From Apteryx mantelli (Eukaryota > Chordata > Aves > Apterygiformes > Apterygidae): 64,000 nucleotides of DNA. Of the stretch, positions 47,970 to 60,340 are shown piece after piece. Position 1 is the stretch's first letter; each line of letters starts with the position of its first letter. The stretch lies in the NCBI RefSeq assembly GCF_036417845.1, contig NC_089981.1, positions 21,162,001 to 21,226,000 of the forward strand, read 5' to 3'. Under the pieces are notes generated by a model that saw nothing but the letters and a program-made list of their open reading frames with translations, was not told the DNA's origin and searched no databases. The translations under genes and the position numbers were made by a program.

Positions 47970-48460
47970 GGTGGCTTCAGGAAGAGTCAACACAGCTTTT
48001 GTAGCGAGAAATAGTCTTTCAGACCCAAAGAAGTCTTTGAAGCCATTCGTGGCGAAACCCACGAATGATGTACTGCGCTTGGATTTCTGCAAGTGTTTTT
48101 GGTGAGGGACCATTTCAAAGCAAGATACTGCTGGATACAAAGAAAGGCTTTTGCATGGATTGATGATGGGTTAAAAGAATAGGAAACAAAGATCAGAAAC
48201 AGTCAGTTTTCACAATGACAAGTTGCTACCAGCAAAGCTCCAGAGACTTGTGCTGGAGCCTCTGCTATTACACACACACAAAGATCTCTGAAGAAACGGA
48301 AGAGTGAGAGGATATCAGATTTTCAACTAATTCCAAAGGGTCTCATGATATCAAATGCCTGGGGATGAGGTCTCTAGCCACCACTAGTGATCACTGTTGA
48401 AGACCAAATACTAGACTAGACAGACCTTTGGTTTTATCGCACGCAGACAGTCTCGTGCTC
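47970..48460 (+). mobile_element. CR1 LINE fossil spanning the reverse-transcriptase 3' region
   Basis: Degenerate but ordered matches to CR1 ORF2 are visible: GGAAGAGTCAACACAGCTTT, CTTTGAAGCCATTC, CTTGGATTTCTGCAAG, then GTGCTGGAGCCTCTGCTATT (the GSVLGP(V/L)LF region). A terminal ATACTAGACTAGACAGACC is like the CR1 end. It is full of stops and indels, so no functional protein remains. The middle appears to be deleted. Confidence 0.6.
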
Positions 48461-50689
48461 CTAAGGTCTGTTAGGATGGCACAATAAGCTGACTGACCGT
48501 GAAGTCCTACAGGATGTTGACTCAAGGTCCACTGCAACATTTATAATAAAGGCCCAGAAACGATGGTGTGGACATATCAGGTAGCAAAAGTCAAAACCTT
48601 TTGCAGAGATGTAGCACCTCAGGGATTCCCTACAAGTATCTCCAAGCACAACTTACTGGTCAACTTCTTCAAGGTCCTAGCAGCAGACTGGTTTCAGCTG
48701 GATGCCAAGGCAGGGGAAAGCATAACCCCTTTTTAACACAACAGCATGCAAGAACACACCAAAGCAGTTGCAGCAGGCTGGCTGCTGTGGCGAGTGGTGC
48801 TGAGACTGGCTAATAATGGGAACTCGTGGCATGCATGGCAGTGATCACAGGGGCATCTACCTCATCTCCTGCAAGGCCACCAGCTCAGAGGGGAGAGGGG
48901 CATCCTTTCCTGCACAGCAGGTAATTTGAATTGTTCCTCTGTGCAGAAGCAACAGAGTAACCCTGCAAGAGGTTTCTTTCCTGTTCGCTTGTTCACAGTT
49001 CTTGACTGTCTCAGCTCTGTAGGGATTTTAACTTCACAACAGGTAAACTAACTTTATTTTACATCAAGTGGCTTGGCCAGAGTGATGACTTATAATTAGA
49101 CATTAGAGAAGCTGTCTGCACATTTTCAAATAGATAAAATACACCATACTGAGACTTGCCCCTGCACCTGCATAGCTGTAAAGAAACTATTTGGGGCTTT
49201 AGTTTTAGCAGTAAGTAAAAATTCAGGGACTTAAATCTGCCTTTTCAAAGCACTTCCTCTGTGCACACAGACACTGTGGCTTCCCTCATAAAAGCAGCAT
49301 TCAAAAAATACATCAACTCCTCCCAAAACACAAGTCACAATCCAAGAATAGAAGCTTCAACAAATGTAGAAGTGAAGGAGAATTCATACGGACTGCGCCA
49401 ATGGCCACATGGGCTTAAATGCATGGTCACGAAGAGCTGCAAAGTTCAAGGGCATATACTGCACCTCACTATAAAATGAGAAGTAGTCTCCACTCACAGC
49501 ACTTAAACGTCTTGTTCCTGAAAGACCTCTTCAAAGCAGTACTGCACTGAGACAACGCAGGAGCTGCTGTTCCTGCAAGCAAAGACACTGCCGGGCATGG
49601 AAAGCATCTGAGGATACATCAGGCTTAACAGTCCTACATAAGCCTAAACAAGCATTACAAAGAAGCTACATCACGTCTACCTCGAACCAAGGAAGTTACT
49701 GAGACCTATCCCACAAAAGCCTCACTATACAAGAGACTGAAAAGATTAAATAGGTTTTGTGCATTTTGTAACACTCTAGATAACAATCGGGATTCATTTG
49801 CAAAAAGGATCAATGCCAAAAAATGCTTGGGGAGAGAACATGTTTGCTCATTCCAGAGCTGATCAAGCTTTCACATTCAGACCAGCTGGGCATGCCTACG
49901 GTCCCAGCACTTTTCCACATGTTCACAAATGAGGTATTTTCCAAACAACAGCAATTAAAAAAATGAAACCTGAAAATACATTTTTTTAAGGAAAATGCAG
50001 AGAAGCACACTGCTCCTTTATTAAGCTTCTTTAGGTTAAGGAGTGACAGAAACCCACACAACGATTCACACAAGTTACTGCAAATTCTTGTTGACAAGGG
50101 CGTCTTTCTAGACCAGCTAGGATAGGAACAGTTTTAGAAACAGGAGGAAGTGATAACCTGAAAGAAAACTGGTCTCAGCAGAAAAAGCCCTGGATCAACA
50201 CAGCTGAGAAAGGAGAAAAAAAATGTTTAGAACAATGTTTATGGTTTACCGTTAAGTTAACAATTGGACCAGCATCCAGAAGACCCTGGGTAGAGACTTA
50301 GGGACTACACGGGTATGCTCTTTGCACTGACATTGGGAACTTCAACTTATCGCAGCACATCTCTCACCCATTAGAAACTCCCACTCTTAACCCATTTAGG
50401 GAAGCCAATTTCCCAGTAGTCTTTAGGTAGAAACGGGAGAGTTTTACTTCCATGATATTTTTGCATGCTCCGCTTGTTAATTAAACATGGGAAATTAGGT
50501 CCAGATGCCACTGCCAATACACCTTCTGTCAGAGAGGGAAGGCGTTTAACTATGCCACCAGGAAAGATATGCTGATGATGTAAACCGTTCTCACCAAGCA
50601 GATTTGCTGACACAGACACACCAGCGTAACCTTTGTAACCCAGGTCAGTCCATAACAAGACAGGGCATCAGTCCAGAACACCACGGCGT

Positions 50690-50860
50690 AGGTGAGACTG
50701 AGACCAACCCTCCCTCACCTCACAGTGGGGAAAAGGAGGCATGAGAAAACCAAGTGATTTGACCATAGTTTATAGCAGGAACTGGTCAGAGCTGGAAACT
50801 AGAAACTCCTCCTGAAACGCAGCTTTAGTGCCTGAGCTACAAGACAGTCTACTTTTCACA
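50690..50860 (+). repeat. MIR-like SINE 3' region, antisense type
   Basis: CAGTGGGGAAAAGGAGGCAT, then AAACCAAGTGATTTGACCAT and GGTCAGAGCTGGAAACTAGA, ending TTAGTGCCTGAGCTACAAG. It follows the antisense MIR layout (gggaaactgaggc, aagtgacttgccc, cagagctggga, gctctaaccact). Confidence 0.55.
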
Positions 50861-53800
50861 TGAAAGCATGCATTTACTAAGAATGTCATTAAATCCACCT
50901 GAGAAACACCCACAAAAAATGTGCTGCGGGGTTTATCTTTTCCGAGGAAGAAGGGGAAGGGAGTGTTTGCATAACTAACCATAAATCCCATACACATACA
51001 AAGGAAAACTAGTGGTGAAGAGCATCCGGGGGATAACGTAAAAGGAGAAGTCAGGGAACGAAGAGAACAGAGGCAGCAAAAAATGCATGAAGTAGCCTGC
51101 TCGCCAATTAACCGTTGATTGATCTCAACCAGACCCCCAATACTTATTTCCCTTCAACCAGTCTGCAGTCAGTAACGCTCCTACCAGGCGCTTTCTTGCC
51201 CGTTCGTGAATAAAGGTCCTGTTCATCAATGGGGAAAAATTCCGCCCTCACCCATCTGCACATACCCGGTTCCTGTTGACTTCTACAAGATTTCCCTTTA
51301 CTATTGGACTGTTCCACAGCAGTTTCGAATCAGCCCAGATGGAGCAAAATAAAAGACAAAAAAATCATTTTGAGGGTGGAAATTCAGCAGGCAAACGCTT
51401 GTAACTGTTTTCTTGCTGGCAGGAGGAGTTATTGGGCCTTTAGGGGAAACAAAAGCCAATATAAACTTGGACACAGAAGGGCTACAGCTGAAAGCATAAG
51501 GGAAAAAATGTGTAAAATATTATTGTATACAACCAGAAAGCTACTCCTCTGAGACTGTCAAAGCATTTTCACAAAGAGATGGAGGAGAGGAAAGGTTTAT
51601 CCTGCTTTCTAATACAGAGAAGCCAGACAAAAAAAGATAGAGGAGAAGATCCAGCAAAAAGAACATGCTTAATCCTATTAAAATTAACGAGATTTCAGCC
51701 TGGTCTCCACACAAAAGTTGTATTGGTTTAGCTTAAGTGGATTTAAACACAGATTTAGCTAAAGTGGATTCTCCCCAAGCTAAACAAACATAAATCGGTG
51801 AAGACCGTAGCCCCTTTCTGCCCAACTTTGCCTGCATACACAGACGTAGTCCCTGATCACAACCAAGCTAAGCAGACAAACGTACCAGGTCCACGGCAGG
51901 GGGGGACAGTCTCTCCCATTCGGGGGAGAGGAAGGAAGGAGGAAGAGCAGCGGCAGGGCGCAGCCTCGCCTCGCTTTGCGTAATGCACGGGGACTGCCTT
52001 GCGCCAGCACGCACACCCTCGGAAGGCAGTGGCGAGAGGGTTGTCACCAGCAGAAGCAGCGATGGTCATGAAGAGGGCTTGCTGAGTGTCTCAAAGAAGG
52101 AAGGGGGCGGGGGAAAGAGGTCCTTTAGCACAGGTAACCTCCCCTTCCCTTTCTGTACAGTTGGGGAATAAAGGAAGTAGCTGTGAGGGCTGGCCAACTA
52201 CAAAATCGAAGGAAGTCGGATGCAAAAGAAGTTTCAAGTCAGCAATAAGCAGCAGCAAGCCAGGGTAGGTAACGCAGCCCTCCTTAGCCACATCTACTAA
52301 GAGCAGAGCACAGCTCAGCTGTCCTTTACAGGACACAGGCTCAGCTCAGACTCCGCAAAGGTTGGAGCTGGAATAAGGCACAGAGATAAACCGGGCCCAC
52401 CACTACAACCAGCACTGGCTGCCTGGGTCTAACTTCCTTTCCAAATGAAGGATCAGATCCAAACCCCAGCTGGTTCCTCAGGCAGAGGTGACGAGACGTG
52501 CCACTGGTCTGCAAGGTCCTGCCACAAGTATCAGGCATGGTCCAGCAGGCTGCAAACCGCCCGTTCCTCTAGCACGGGAGAGGCAGGCTCATCTCCATCT
52601 TCTCTCTGACAGTGACACTGAGTGGCAAAGACCTCGAATCCAACAGCATAAAAACTGCATTTTCTGTCACTGCTCCTCAAACTCTTTGGTCCTGCATCTC
52701 ATTTTTTTTCTGCTGCAAATTACCCAAAAAGCTACAGCCAATTCCTTAGGCCAGACAGGAGAGAGCCCTTCAGAGTCAGCTATCGCAACAGCGTAGAACA
52801 ATTCCCACGCTTCATTAAACAATCTTCTCAGCTGCTTGTCTGGCTCCGATAGTACAGAGGTAGGCAATCTAGAGAGGGAGAAGTTAAACGTGGACTTTGC
52901 CAAAAAGATGAAGTGGAAGTGTCCCAACCTGACTTGCTTGGCACTTCAGTATGAGAACCAAGCTGAGAATCCGTATTTCTGGCTCTCTGCCCTGTTCCTC
53001 CCTTCATACCACATTGTCCTACCAGAACAGCGAATGAAGAAGAAAATGCCTAATGTGTTTTTCAAGCACTCAACGAGTCTTCATTTGAACTGGGAGGAAC
53101 GGACACGATGGAAAAGCCAGTCTCACATAATGCCTTTTATTCCACGCATAGCCCATTATGCAAAGCGCATTCAGAGACCAGCTCTCCCACCATGGCAACG
53201 CCGTCACTGCCAAGGTGGTAGCAGCTATGGCACAGCAGCACATTTCGATCCCATTCCACCAGATGACATTGCACAGCATCAGCTCAGTGCCAGCGCAGCA
53301 ACACCCCCGGTTCCGAGCACTGAAAGGCATGATCTGATCTTTGAGGCACAGCCAGCAACGGCAAAGAAAAAACAAAGCCAGCAAAGGTGACAGAAGACTG
53401 CCAGAATTTTTGGCAGCTACGCTGATTTGCATCCCAAAATGACTGGAAGAAGTCTCATCTCAGTGATAACTGCAATGGCAACAAAGCAATGCCATCAGCT
53501 AAGCGCAAAGTTTCTAAGAATAAGCCTAAAGAACTGAAGCAACAAAGAAGCCAGGCAGCACCACAGCAAGCAGTTAAGTGCTAGCTCCTCTCCACATACC
53601 AGTGAGGTGAAAACATAGTTTCACTGAACAAGAAAACCCACTTTTGCAGTTCTTGTCACCTGCTTAGGCTGATAGGGCCTGGATTAACTGTTCACAGGAA
53701 CATGCCATAATGGGAGGAAGCAAAAAAAAGAAGGGTGTATTTCGAAGTAGATCATTGTTCTGACCCAGCCCACCACGCCACCAAACAACAGCATTGAAGA

Positions 53801-54795
53801 GATCGCAAGCAGAGATGCAGAAACTTCTCAGGTCACAGCAAATTCACTGGGGAACCGTATTCTGACTGGCTAAAGGCCACAGAGAAAGCTGGTGACACAG
53901 CCAAAACCAGAGCTCATAAATTCATGACTCTCCGCAAGAAAAAGCCACCCTGGGACCCTTACTTTGATGCAGACGGTCCTTAGGAGAGGAGGCCTCTGCA
54001 TCACACCAGATGAAGATGCAGCACCTCATCCAGGAAAGGGCAACTTATCACAGGCGCTCTGGGGTCTAGCGACCTTCTTGGATTGTCAGCAGTCAAAAGC
54101 TACAGGAACCGGGACTGATGTTTCCAAAGCACACAGCTAGCTTCTGCTTGCATTCATTTTCAGCCTTGCTACTGTCCCTGCAGAGCCAGCAACATCCTTA
54201 TACCCTAGCAGTCAAATTTGCCAGCTTTACAAGCTCCACCAGTTCCTGAGAGTCCGATTCACAGAAAGGGAACAGTAACCTCAGCCCACGGGAGCAAAAT
54301 TAACAGAAGGAACGAATGCACTTTAAGTGCTTGCAAACTCCATACACTCCAAAGAAAAAGGGCTAAAGGAACATCACAGTTTACTTTAGAGGTTTAGTTG
54401 GCTTCTCAGCCAACAAGGTCAACAGTGCCCTGGGGGTTATTCTAGATCCAACCTGCTGGGTATTATTGACAGGGTGGGTATGACAAAGGGTTACACCTGC
54501 AGAATGGACTGGGAGCTGGCAAGGGAAGCAAACACACTAAGCTAGAGTACACAGATGACATCCGGCAACAGCACATGCAGTGGGGATCCTGCCTTCCCGG
54601 TTCTTCAGCCGCTGCCCCTTCCCAGGCCCAGGAGAAAGCAGACCTGCTCCTCAGCCACAGCACGCTGGCGGGAAGATGGTAACTGCCAAGTTCAGCCTGC
54701 AGTCAGAGTATTGCAGCTTTTTCCTGACTACCCATACTGCTGTGAGCCACTTTTCTCCTATAGAATTACCTCCCATTGACCCCATTTTTATGGTT

Positions 54796-55060
54796 TAGAG
54801 TCACAGATTTTTAAGGGTAGGAAGAAAAAAAAAAAAAAGCCACGTAGATCATCCAGCTTGTGCAGCACAAGCCATGGAGTTTCATCCAGCAATTACTCAG
54901 TGTGTGGAGGGGTGGGGGCATCTCACCTACCACATAAATGAACTCTGTGCCATCTGCGTGTTAATAGGGATGAACATCTCTTTCAGAAAGACATCTGATC
55001 TTGATTTAAACACTTCAAAGGGCAGACACTCAGCTGGTGCAGATTGTCACTGCTCTGCAA
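54796..55060 (-). mobile_element. Old CR1 fragment, antisense
   Basis: Read on the plus strand this follows the reverse complement of an old CR1 3' end: AGTCACAGATTTTTAAGG, then GATCATCCAGCTTG, ACAAGCCATGGAGTTTCA, TTTCAGAAAGACATCTGATC and TTGATTTAAACACTTCAAA. It is diverged. A 15-base A run lies inside. Confidence 0.55.
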
Positions 55061-57765
55061 GGGAGCTGTAACAATCTACAGCTGCTGAGGATTTGCACGC
55101 AAGCGCTGGCGAATTGACCACTTTTTCCTCCAGCTTTCCCAGCGCGTAATTGCTCTGGCTATTAGAAGTTTGTATCAAACGTAAAGTAACAATTAAAGGG
55201 GAAGGATAAATCTAAAACAGACGTGAACAGGCTCACGTGTGGGGTCCGGCTATGGGAGCAGGCCTCCAATTTAGTAACACGTCAGAGCAGGAGTCGAGCG
55301 TGGCAGCTTACCACGCCCATGCAGGCAACGTAGAAGTACCGTAGGGAGATTAGGGCCGAGAGAAAATACACGTGCAAGACATCCATCCACCCGTGTGACT
55401 GCTCTGAACAGTAAGCGCAGCACCGCTCCAAGCCCAGCTCATGCACGCCAGCCAGGATGAAGCAGCAGATGAATACACCTGCTCCTCTGGTTTGCGAGTG
55501 CACAGTGGAGTAACGGGTTCATTCCTCTCATGTCCAGCTCTCCCATGATATGTCACTGTAAATATGGTGGCATAAGTCCTCACTGGATCCACTTTACAGA
55601 GCTTTCAATATATAAAACTGTTTCGAGCGTGGATGACGCTATACGGAACGTGCTCAGTTGAACGCTATGGTTTTACCTGGTGTCAGAGTGAGTGGGGATG
55701 TCAGCAAAATTGTATGCTTAAAGCTATATAGAGAAAAGTTTTATCTGTACCATTGTAAAATAAAAAGAAGCAAGAAAAACTACTTAACAAACCACGTCTT
55801 CCCAGTTTCTTCAGGCAGTCTTGGACATTTCTAGCAAACATTGCTTAAAACACAAGCATCTCCATTCCTAAATGTCCCTGCAACAGTTTCCCTTGAAAAT
55901 TTAGTCAGTCCCATACTCCTGAAAAAGTCAGTTACTACATTTAAAAGGGCACATGCCCTATAATCCAGGTTATGCAGCCAGGGATTATAAATGCATTATC
56001 AGGCCTTCAGCATGGATGTTTTTCATCACTGAAGCTTGAAATTTCATCCGCAAATTACTTCCAACACCTTTGAAAAGTCTGTGCCAGGAGACTTAATTTA
56101 GAAGGCAAAGGCTGCAGGTTGCACGGAAGTTCCAATTAGAATTTCAATAGCAAATAACCAGATGCAAAGTCTGTTTTCTGGCAGATGGTTTTATAAGTTC
56201 AGCAGGGAATTTACATCTAAAATAAAAAATGAAGATGTCTACACCAACGCATTAAGAGGCATGCAGCCTGAAATTGTCCCCAGAAAAACACAAAAGGGGT
56301 GCATGCATGCCTTGGTGTGTATACACATATCTATTTTTTAAACTAGAGCCAAGCAGCAGACACGCACAGCAAATGCATTAATCTACTATGGACATGAAAT
56401 TTAATAAAAATGGACAGATCACTTCTAAAGCAGCCATTGCCATGTAATGGACCGCATTAACATATAGAGTAGTGCATGATTACTGTGGATAAAGTATGAC
56501 TGGAACAGAAATACATGCCTTTGTGAGAGATGCACACTAGGTGATCAACATGCATCTTATAGCCTAGTTTTCAAAGCTACTGAACAGCCACAAAACCCTC
56601 TGGAGTCGGAGGGGCACCAAATACTCAATGTCCCCGAGTTTACCTCTCTCGGCAAGGCAGCAACCTAGATCAAGGTGGGGAGTTAGTATTTCTATAGGGA
56701 GGAGGGGTGGGTTTCTCCAGCAAGCAGTCGGTTAACTCACCTTATCAGGAAGCAGCAGCGCTCTTGCATGGCCAAGCCTGGCAGGCATTCATTCAGCTAA
56801 CACGCGGGACATCAAGGCAGCTCACTTGAAGGGCTCCTGAGACAGGGTTTTTCTTTGCCAATCCTAGGAGAGAAAGTTTGGGAGAGAGCAGAGGCAGATG
56901 TCAAAGGACACGGCGCTCCCCACGAGGTGCTGTACGGGAGAGCTTGCTCAGAGAACTGTATTTACTGGAATCCAGCAGCGTGTCCACGTTAGCGTGCCCA
57001 GGGTACAACCAAACCTACTGAAAACCTTTACTTTGGGTCCGATAAGATGGAAAACATCTGTACGGTATCATGCAAAGGGGGATGCCATTTACAAAGGTAA
57101 CCTCAGTATTACACTCTCTACAGTATTTGTTTAGATACAGGAGTTTTTTTACATACATGCAGAGTCTCTTGTAAGAGCGATCTGCTACAGACACCATAGT
57201 TCGGAGGCGCTCTGTAAGGAAGGAAAAGGAGAAAGACTCCCCGTACCACTGACGGGTACCTCGAAGAGCAGCAGCCAGGGCCGGCAGCAAAGCCGGGCGA
57301 GCGCAGGCTCCCGAGGCGGCACTACCGGCGCCGAGCTCCTCCGCCTAAGGAAGGGATCACCTTCCCGCGCCCCTCAAGGCCTCCAGCCTGGCGCGCACTC
57401 AACTTCCCAGCAACCCGCCCTGCCGCTGGGCCTTACAGACGGGGCCGAAGCGGCCACGCCGCCGCCGCCGCTGAGCTCCCCGGCGGGGCCCGGCGGCTCC
57501 CCGAGGACAAAACCACCCGCCCGCGCGCGTCGCACTGCGCCGCGGGCCGCGGCAAGGCGCCGCCACCTCGACGCCGGCCGGGGGGCACCGGCAGCGCCGC
57601 TCGCCGCGGGGAAACCCGCCGCGTCCCGCCGAGACCGGGGCCGCTCCGCCTCCGCCGCCCGCTCAGAACTTCCCCGGGCCCGCGGGCTCGCCCCGCCCCG
57701 CCGCGCCGCCCGCGCTCCCGCCGCGGGGGAGCCCCGCCGAGCGCGGCCCCGGGACAGGCGCTTAC

Positions 57766-58030
57766 CCCGGCGGCGGCGGCGGCGGCGGCCGCACGCCCGG
57801 TGCCGGCGCGGCCCGCGGGGAGGAGAGCGGCCGCGCAGCGCCCCGCCACATGCCACGGCCGCGCCCCGCCCCCGGCCCCGCCCCCCGCCGCCCCCGGTTG
57901 GCCCGCCCGCCTCCCGCCCCGCCCCCCCACGCCCTCCCGCCCCGCCCCGCGCTCCGAGCCCCGCCCACGCCCGCCGCGCCGGGGGGCGGGGCGTCCCCGC
58001 GCGCAGAGCGGCGCCCGGCGCCCCGGAAAT
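57766..58030 (-). other. Candidate non-coding first exon (minus strand)
   Basis: The minus strand carries donor CCGGG|GTAAGCG, with GT at 57765-57764, inside the CpG island. The upstream edge is set roughly at the ETS-like sites and is uncertain. The exon contains a (CCG)7 run just before the donor and one ATG (57851) whose frame reads MWRGAARPLSS and then a Pro run into the donor. This has no signal-peptide character and I do not take it as the C11orf24 start. A second, weaker minus donor, GTCT|GTAAGG, ends at 57437. Confidence 0.5.
57768..57788. repeat. (CGG)7 trinucleotide run
   Basis: Seven uninterrupted CGG units sit immediately upstream, on the minus strand, of the candidate first-exon donor. 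Such runs in 5' UTRs are often length-polymorphic. Confidence 0.9.
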
Positions 58031-58520
58031 ACCGACGCGGCGGGGCGAAGGGGGAGCGCGGCCGGCGGAAGTGGCGCGCGCCGAGGGGGCGGGGCTTGGG
58101 CCCGGCAGGGCGGGGCGGGGCGGAGCGACCACCCCATGCGCCGGGGGGCCGTTGGGGCACGTCACCAACGGCCGCGGCGGCCTCGCTAACGGTTGTCCCG
58201 GTTAAGCACCAGTGACCAAGTATGCCGCTCTAACCTGGACCTAACTCTTCTCACGTAATCCTTAAACTGGGCCAGTCTCCGGTTCGGTAGGCACGATCCG
58301 TGGCAGCAGCGTTGCTTAAATGGAGAGCGCTGCTGAATTCAGTGTGGAAACACAGAGCATCAATCAGCTCCTTGTTGGCTATTTCGCTGTTTTTAGTGAA
58401 TTTGCTTTATGCTGCCCCTGCTTCTGCTGGAAGTTTGCACACCACCTATCTCCAGCTGCTTTGGTGTATAATGAGGGAAAGCGCTAGCACCAGCAGAGCT
58501 TTGAACCTTTCATGCACTGC

Positions 58521-58605
58521 TGTGTATATATGTGTATATACAGATACATATATAATTGTGTATATACACACACACACATAGATATATATGTATATGTGTG
58601 TGTGT
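58521..58605. repeat. Compound TG/TA/CA microsatellite with perfect hairpin
   Basis: The block mixes TGTA, CA and TG runs. Perfect 13-base arms, ACACACACACATA at 58568-58580 and TATGTGTGTGTGT at 58593-58605, flank a 12-base AT-rich loop. Confidence 0.9.
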
Positions 58606-60269
58606 CATCTGAGCAGGGGGCTGACTCCATGAAATGCCAGAATGTGTGGGACTTATGGACTTTAAGACCCAGGACTTTAAGCGCTCGAGGCCCGTTTTAG
58701 ATCAAGCACGTTGCCCCCTGAATTCAGCTCCCATGGGTTATTTGCAGGTGGCCCAGGGCCGAATCTTCGAGGGGTGGCGAACACCTCTGCGCACAGGCAC
58801 AGTCCATATTGTGAGATGCTTTATATAGCGACGGTGACATCGAACAGGTGAAGAAGAAGCCCTTGCTATCTCAAATCACATAAGGATTTCAGCTGCTACT
58901 GCTAGTCTGTCTATAGATGAAAGTGATGGTGAAATCATTCACACATTCCTATGTAATTTTAGAACACAGAAATTTGCTTTTAGAAATGAGCAGTGAGGCA
59001 GAGGCGGAGCTGATACCCTGCAATGACAGTTAATAAAAAGCAGACAAAATGGAGAGCTGGCCAGCACTATATATTAAGATCTCAATTTAAAGTGTGTCTG
59101 TCTGTATATATCATATCAATATATCATTCCATCATTCATGTAAGATAGTGACATCTACTGGAATATTCCCCCCCTCCTTCCCAGAGAAGGGGGAAGGAAG
59201 GGAGAAGCTCCACAGTTCAAGAGAATTAGAAGAGACAGTTGAAAGGGGCGGAAGGATTGTGTGCAGTAGGACAGATTATCTGATGGGACCAAGCACGAGA
59301 ACAGAGCAAATAACGTAAGCAAGCAGGAGGGCAGATGGTCCTAGGGGTTGGGGTAGTGGGGAATGAGCACATTCTTGGGGAAAAAAGTCTCTGGAAAAAA
59401 AATGAAAATGTGTATGGAAAAGCCCAGGTGTGAAATTGAAGTCCGGGGAAAATAGAGGTCCTGAGGAAGAGCCGTGATCAGCAAACAAAGAGAACGTAAT
59501 GGCACGAAAGCGCCCTTGCTCACCTCTCTCCCTGTGATGCAAGGGAAATGTCTGCCGTTCATGCTATTCCCCTTTGAGTAGCCCAGAGGACATTACTTTG
59601 AAATGCCTTTAAAGATCCTTGCAACTCTACATGCCTCCTGTGAAAAGCTGGGGTGCTAGGACATGCTGGCAATAGCAGGTTTTCGTAGAATATAAATGAG
59701 GGCTAAGCCACTGTTGATCTTTCAGTTGGTTTGTATTTATTCCAAATTGTCAAGAGAGCAGAGATTATGGGATGTGATGAAATGCCATCAAAAGGGATTG
59801 GGCTGGAGGTGCAGTAAAGGAGATTTTAGGATATTGGTTTAAACAGAAATGGCTCCAATAAAGTTAAGCTATGTTCCAGACATTAACCCATTCAGGGATT
59901 TTGCACTGCCTGAGCTAGAGACCAAAAGGCAAGTCTGTGTTTAAGAAACACCACACCTCTGTTTTAAAAACTGATGGTGATTGGGAGACAGCATATTTGC
60001 TCTTCTGGAATATTCAAAGAAACCTAGCCCGTGGATGCAATGCAAGGAATAGTCACATACCTCTTGTTACATCTAAGAAAAGATGTAACTAGGTCTCTTA
60101 AAACACGTGGAAGGTTGAACCTCCCTGCCCTGTGTTGTAATGGCCTTTTTACTTAAGTGGCAAGACAGGCCCGCACCCCGATGGGGGAGAGCTGGGGAGA
60201 AAGCTGCTCTCCTGTCTCCCTAGAAAAGAGAGAATCCAACCCCCAACTCCGTGTGCAATAGTTACAAGT

Positions 60270-60340
60270 TACTACAACTTGCTATGGGCCAGATTCACCT
60301 CTGAAATAACTCCAGTCAAATTAAACCAAGAGCCTGTATA
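60270..60340. repeat. Possible ancient amniote interspersed repeat
   Basis: GGGCCAGATTCACCTCTGAA followed by TAACTCCAGTCAAATTAA resembles the 'gggccaaattcatccctggtgtaactccattgaagtcaat' repeat common in reptile and bird genomes. Short and diverged. Confidence 0.35.

Larger units (their letters stand above)
33375..57765 (-). other. Probable C11orf24 first intron / upstream region
   Basis: No coding exon was recognised on either strand across this 24-kb stretch. It holds scattered MIR-like and CR1 fossils, a local duplication at 46.1 and 46.6 kb, and a CpG-rich patch at 38.5-39.5 kb with splice-donor matches. It is intron 1 if transcription starts at the 57-58 kb CpG island. If a promoter near 39 kb is used, only the left 5.6 kb is intron and the rest is intergenic. 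Confidence 0.45.
57270..58200 (-). promoter_or_regulatory. CpG island promoter, probably of C11orf24
   Basis: This is the only strongly GC- and CpG-rich block in the window, with sharp edges against AT-richer flanks. It contains ETS-like sites (CCGGAAAT at 58023-58030, GGCGGAAGTGG at 58064-58074), GC boxes (for example GGGGCGGGGC at 58086-58095) and, on the minus strand, a CRE/E-box-like GGTGACGTGC at 58166-58157. There is no TATA box, as is usual for housekeeping promoters. The only convincing splice donors inside face the minus strand, so the main transcript should run leftwards towards C11orf24. Assignment to that gene is inference: no other coding gene was recognised on that strand between here and 33 kb. 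Confidence 0.75.

Noticed and set aside
52836-53390. 184-codon plus-strand open frame
   Set aside because: It starts at TTG, has no recognisable motif, and its length is within chance expectation.
57374-58168. 264-codon and overlapping frames on both strands in the CpG island
   Set aside because: Extreme GC content removes stop codons. The translations are Arg/Pro/Ala/Gly low-complexity in all frames, and the minus frames run through the splice donors.
58300-58581. Leader-peptide-like frame downstream of the island, considered as LRP5 exon 1
   Set aside because: It begins at GTG rather than ATG, lacks a donor at the expected place and runs into the microsatellite. It does not resemble the LRP5 signal exon.
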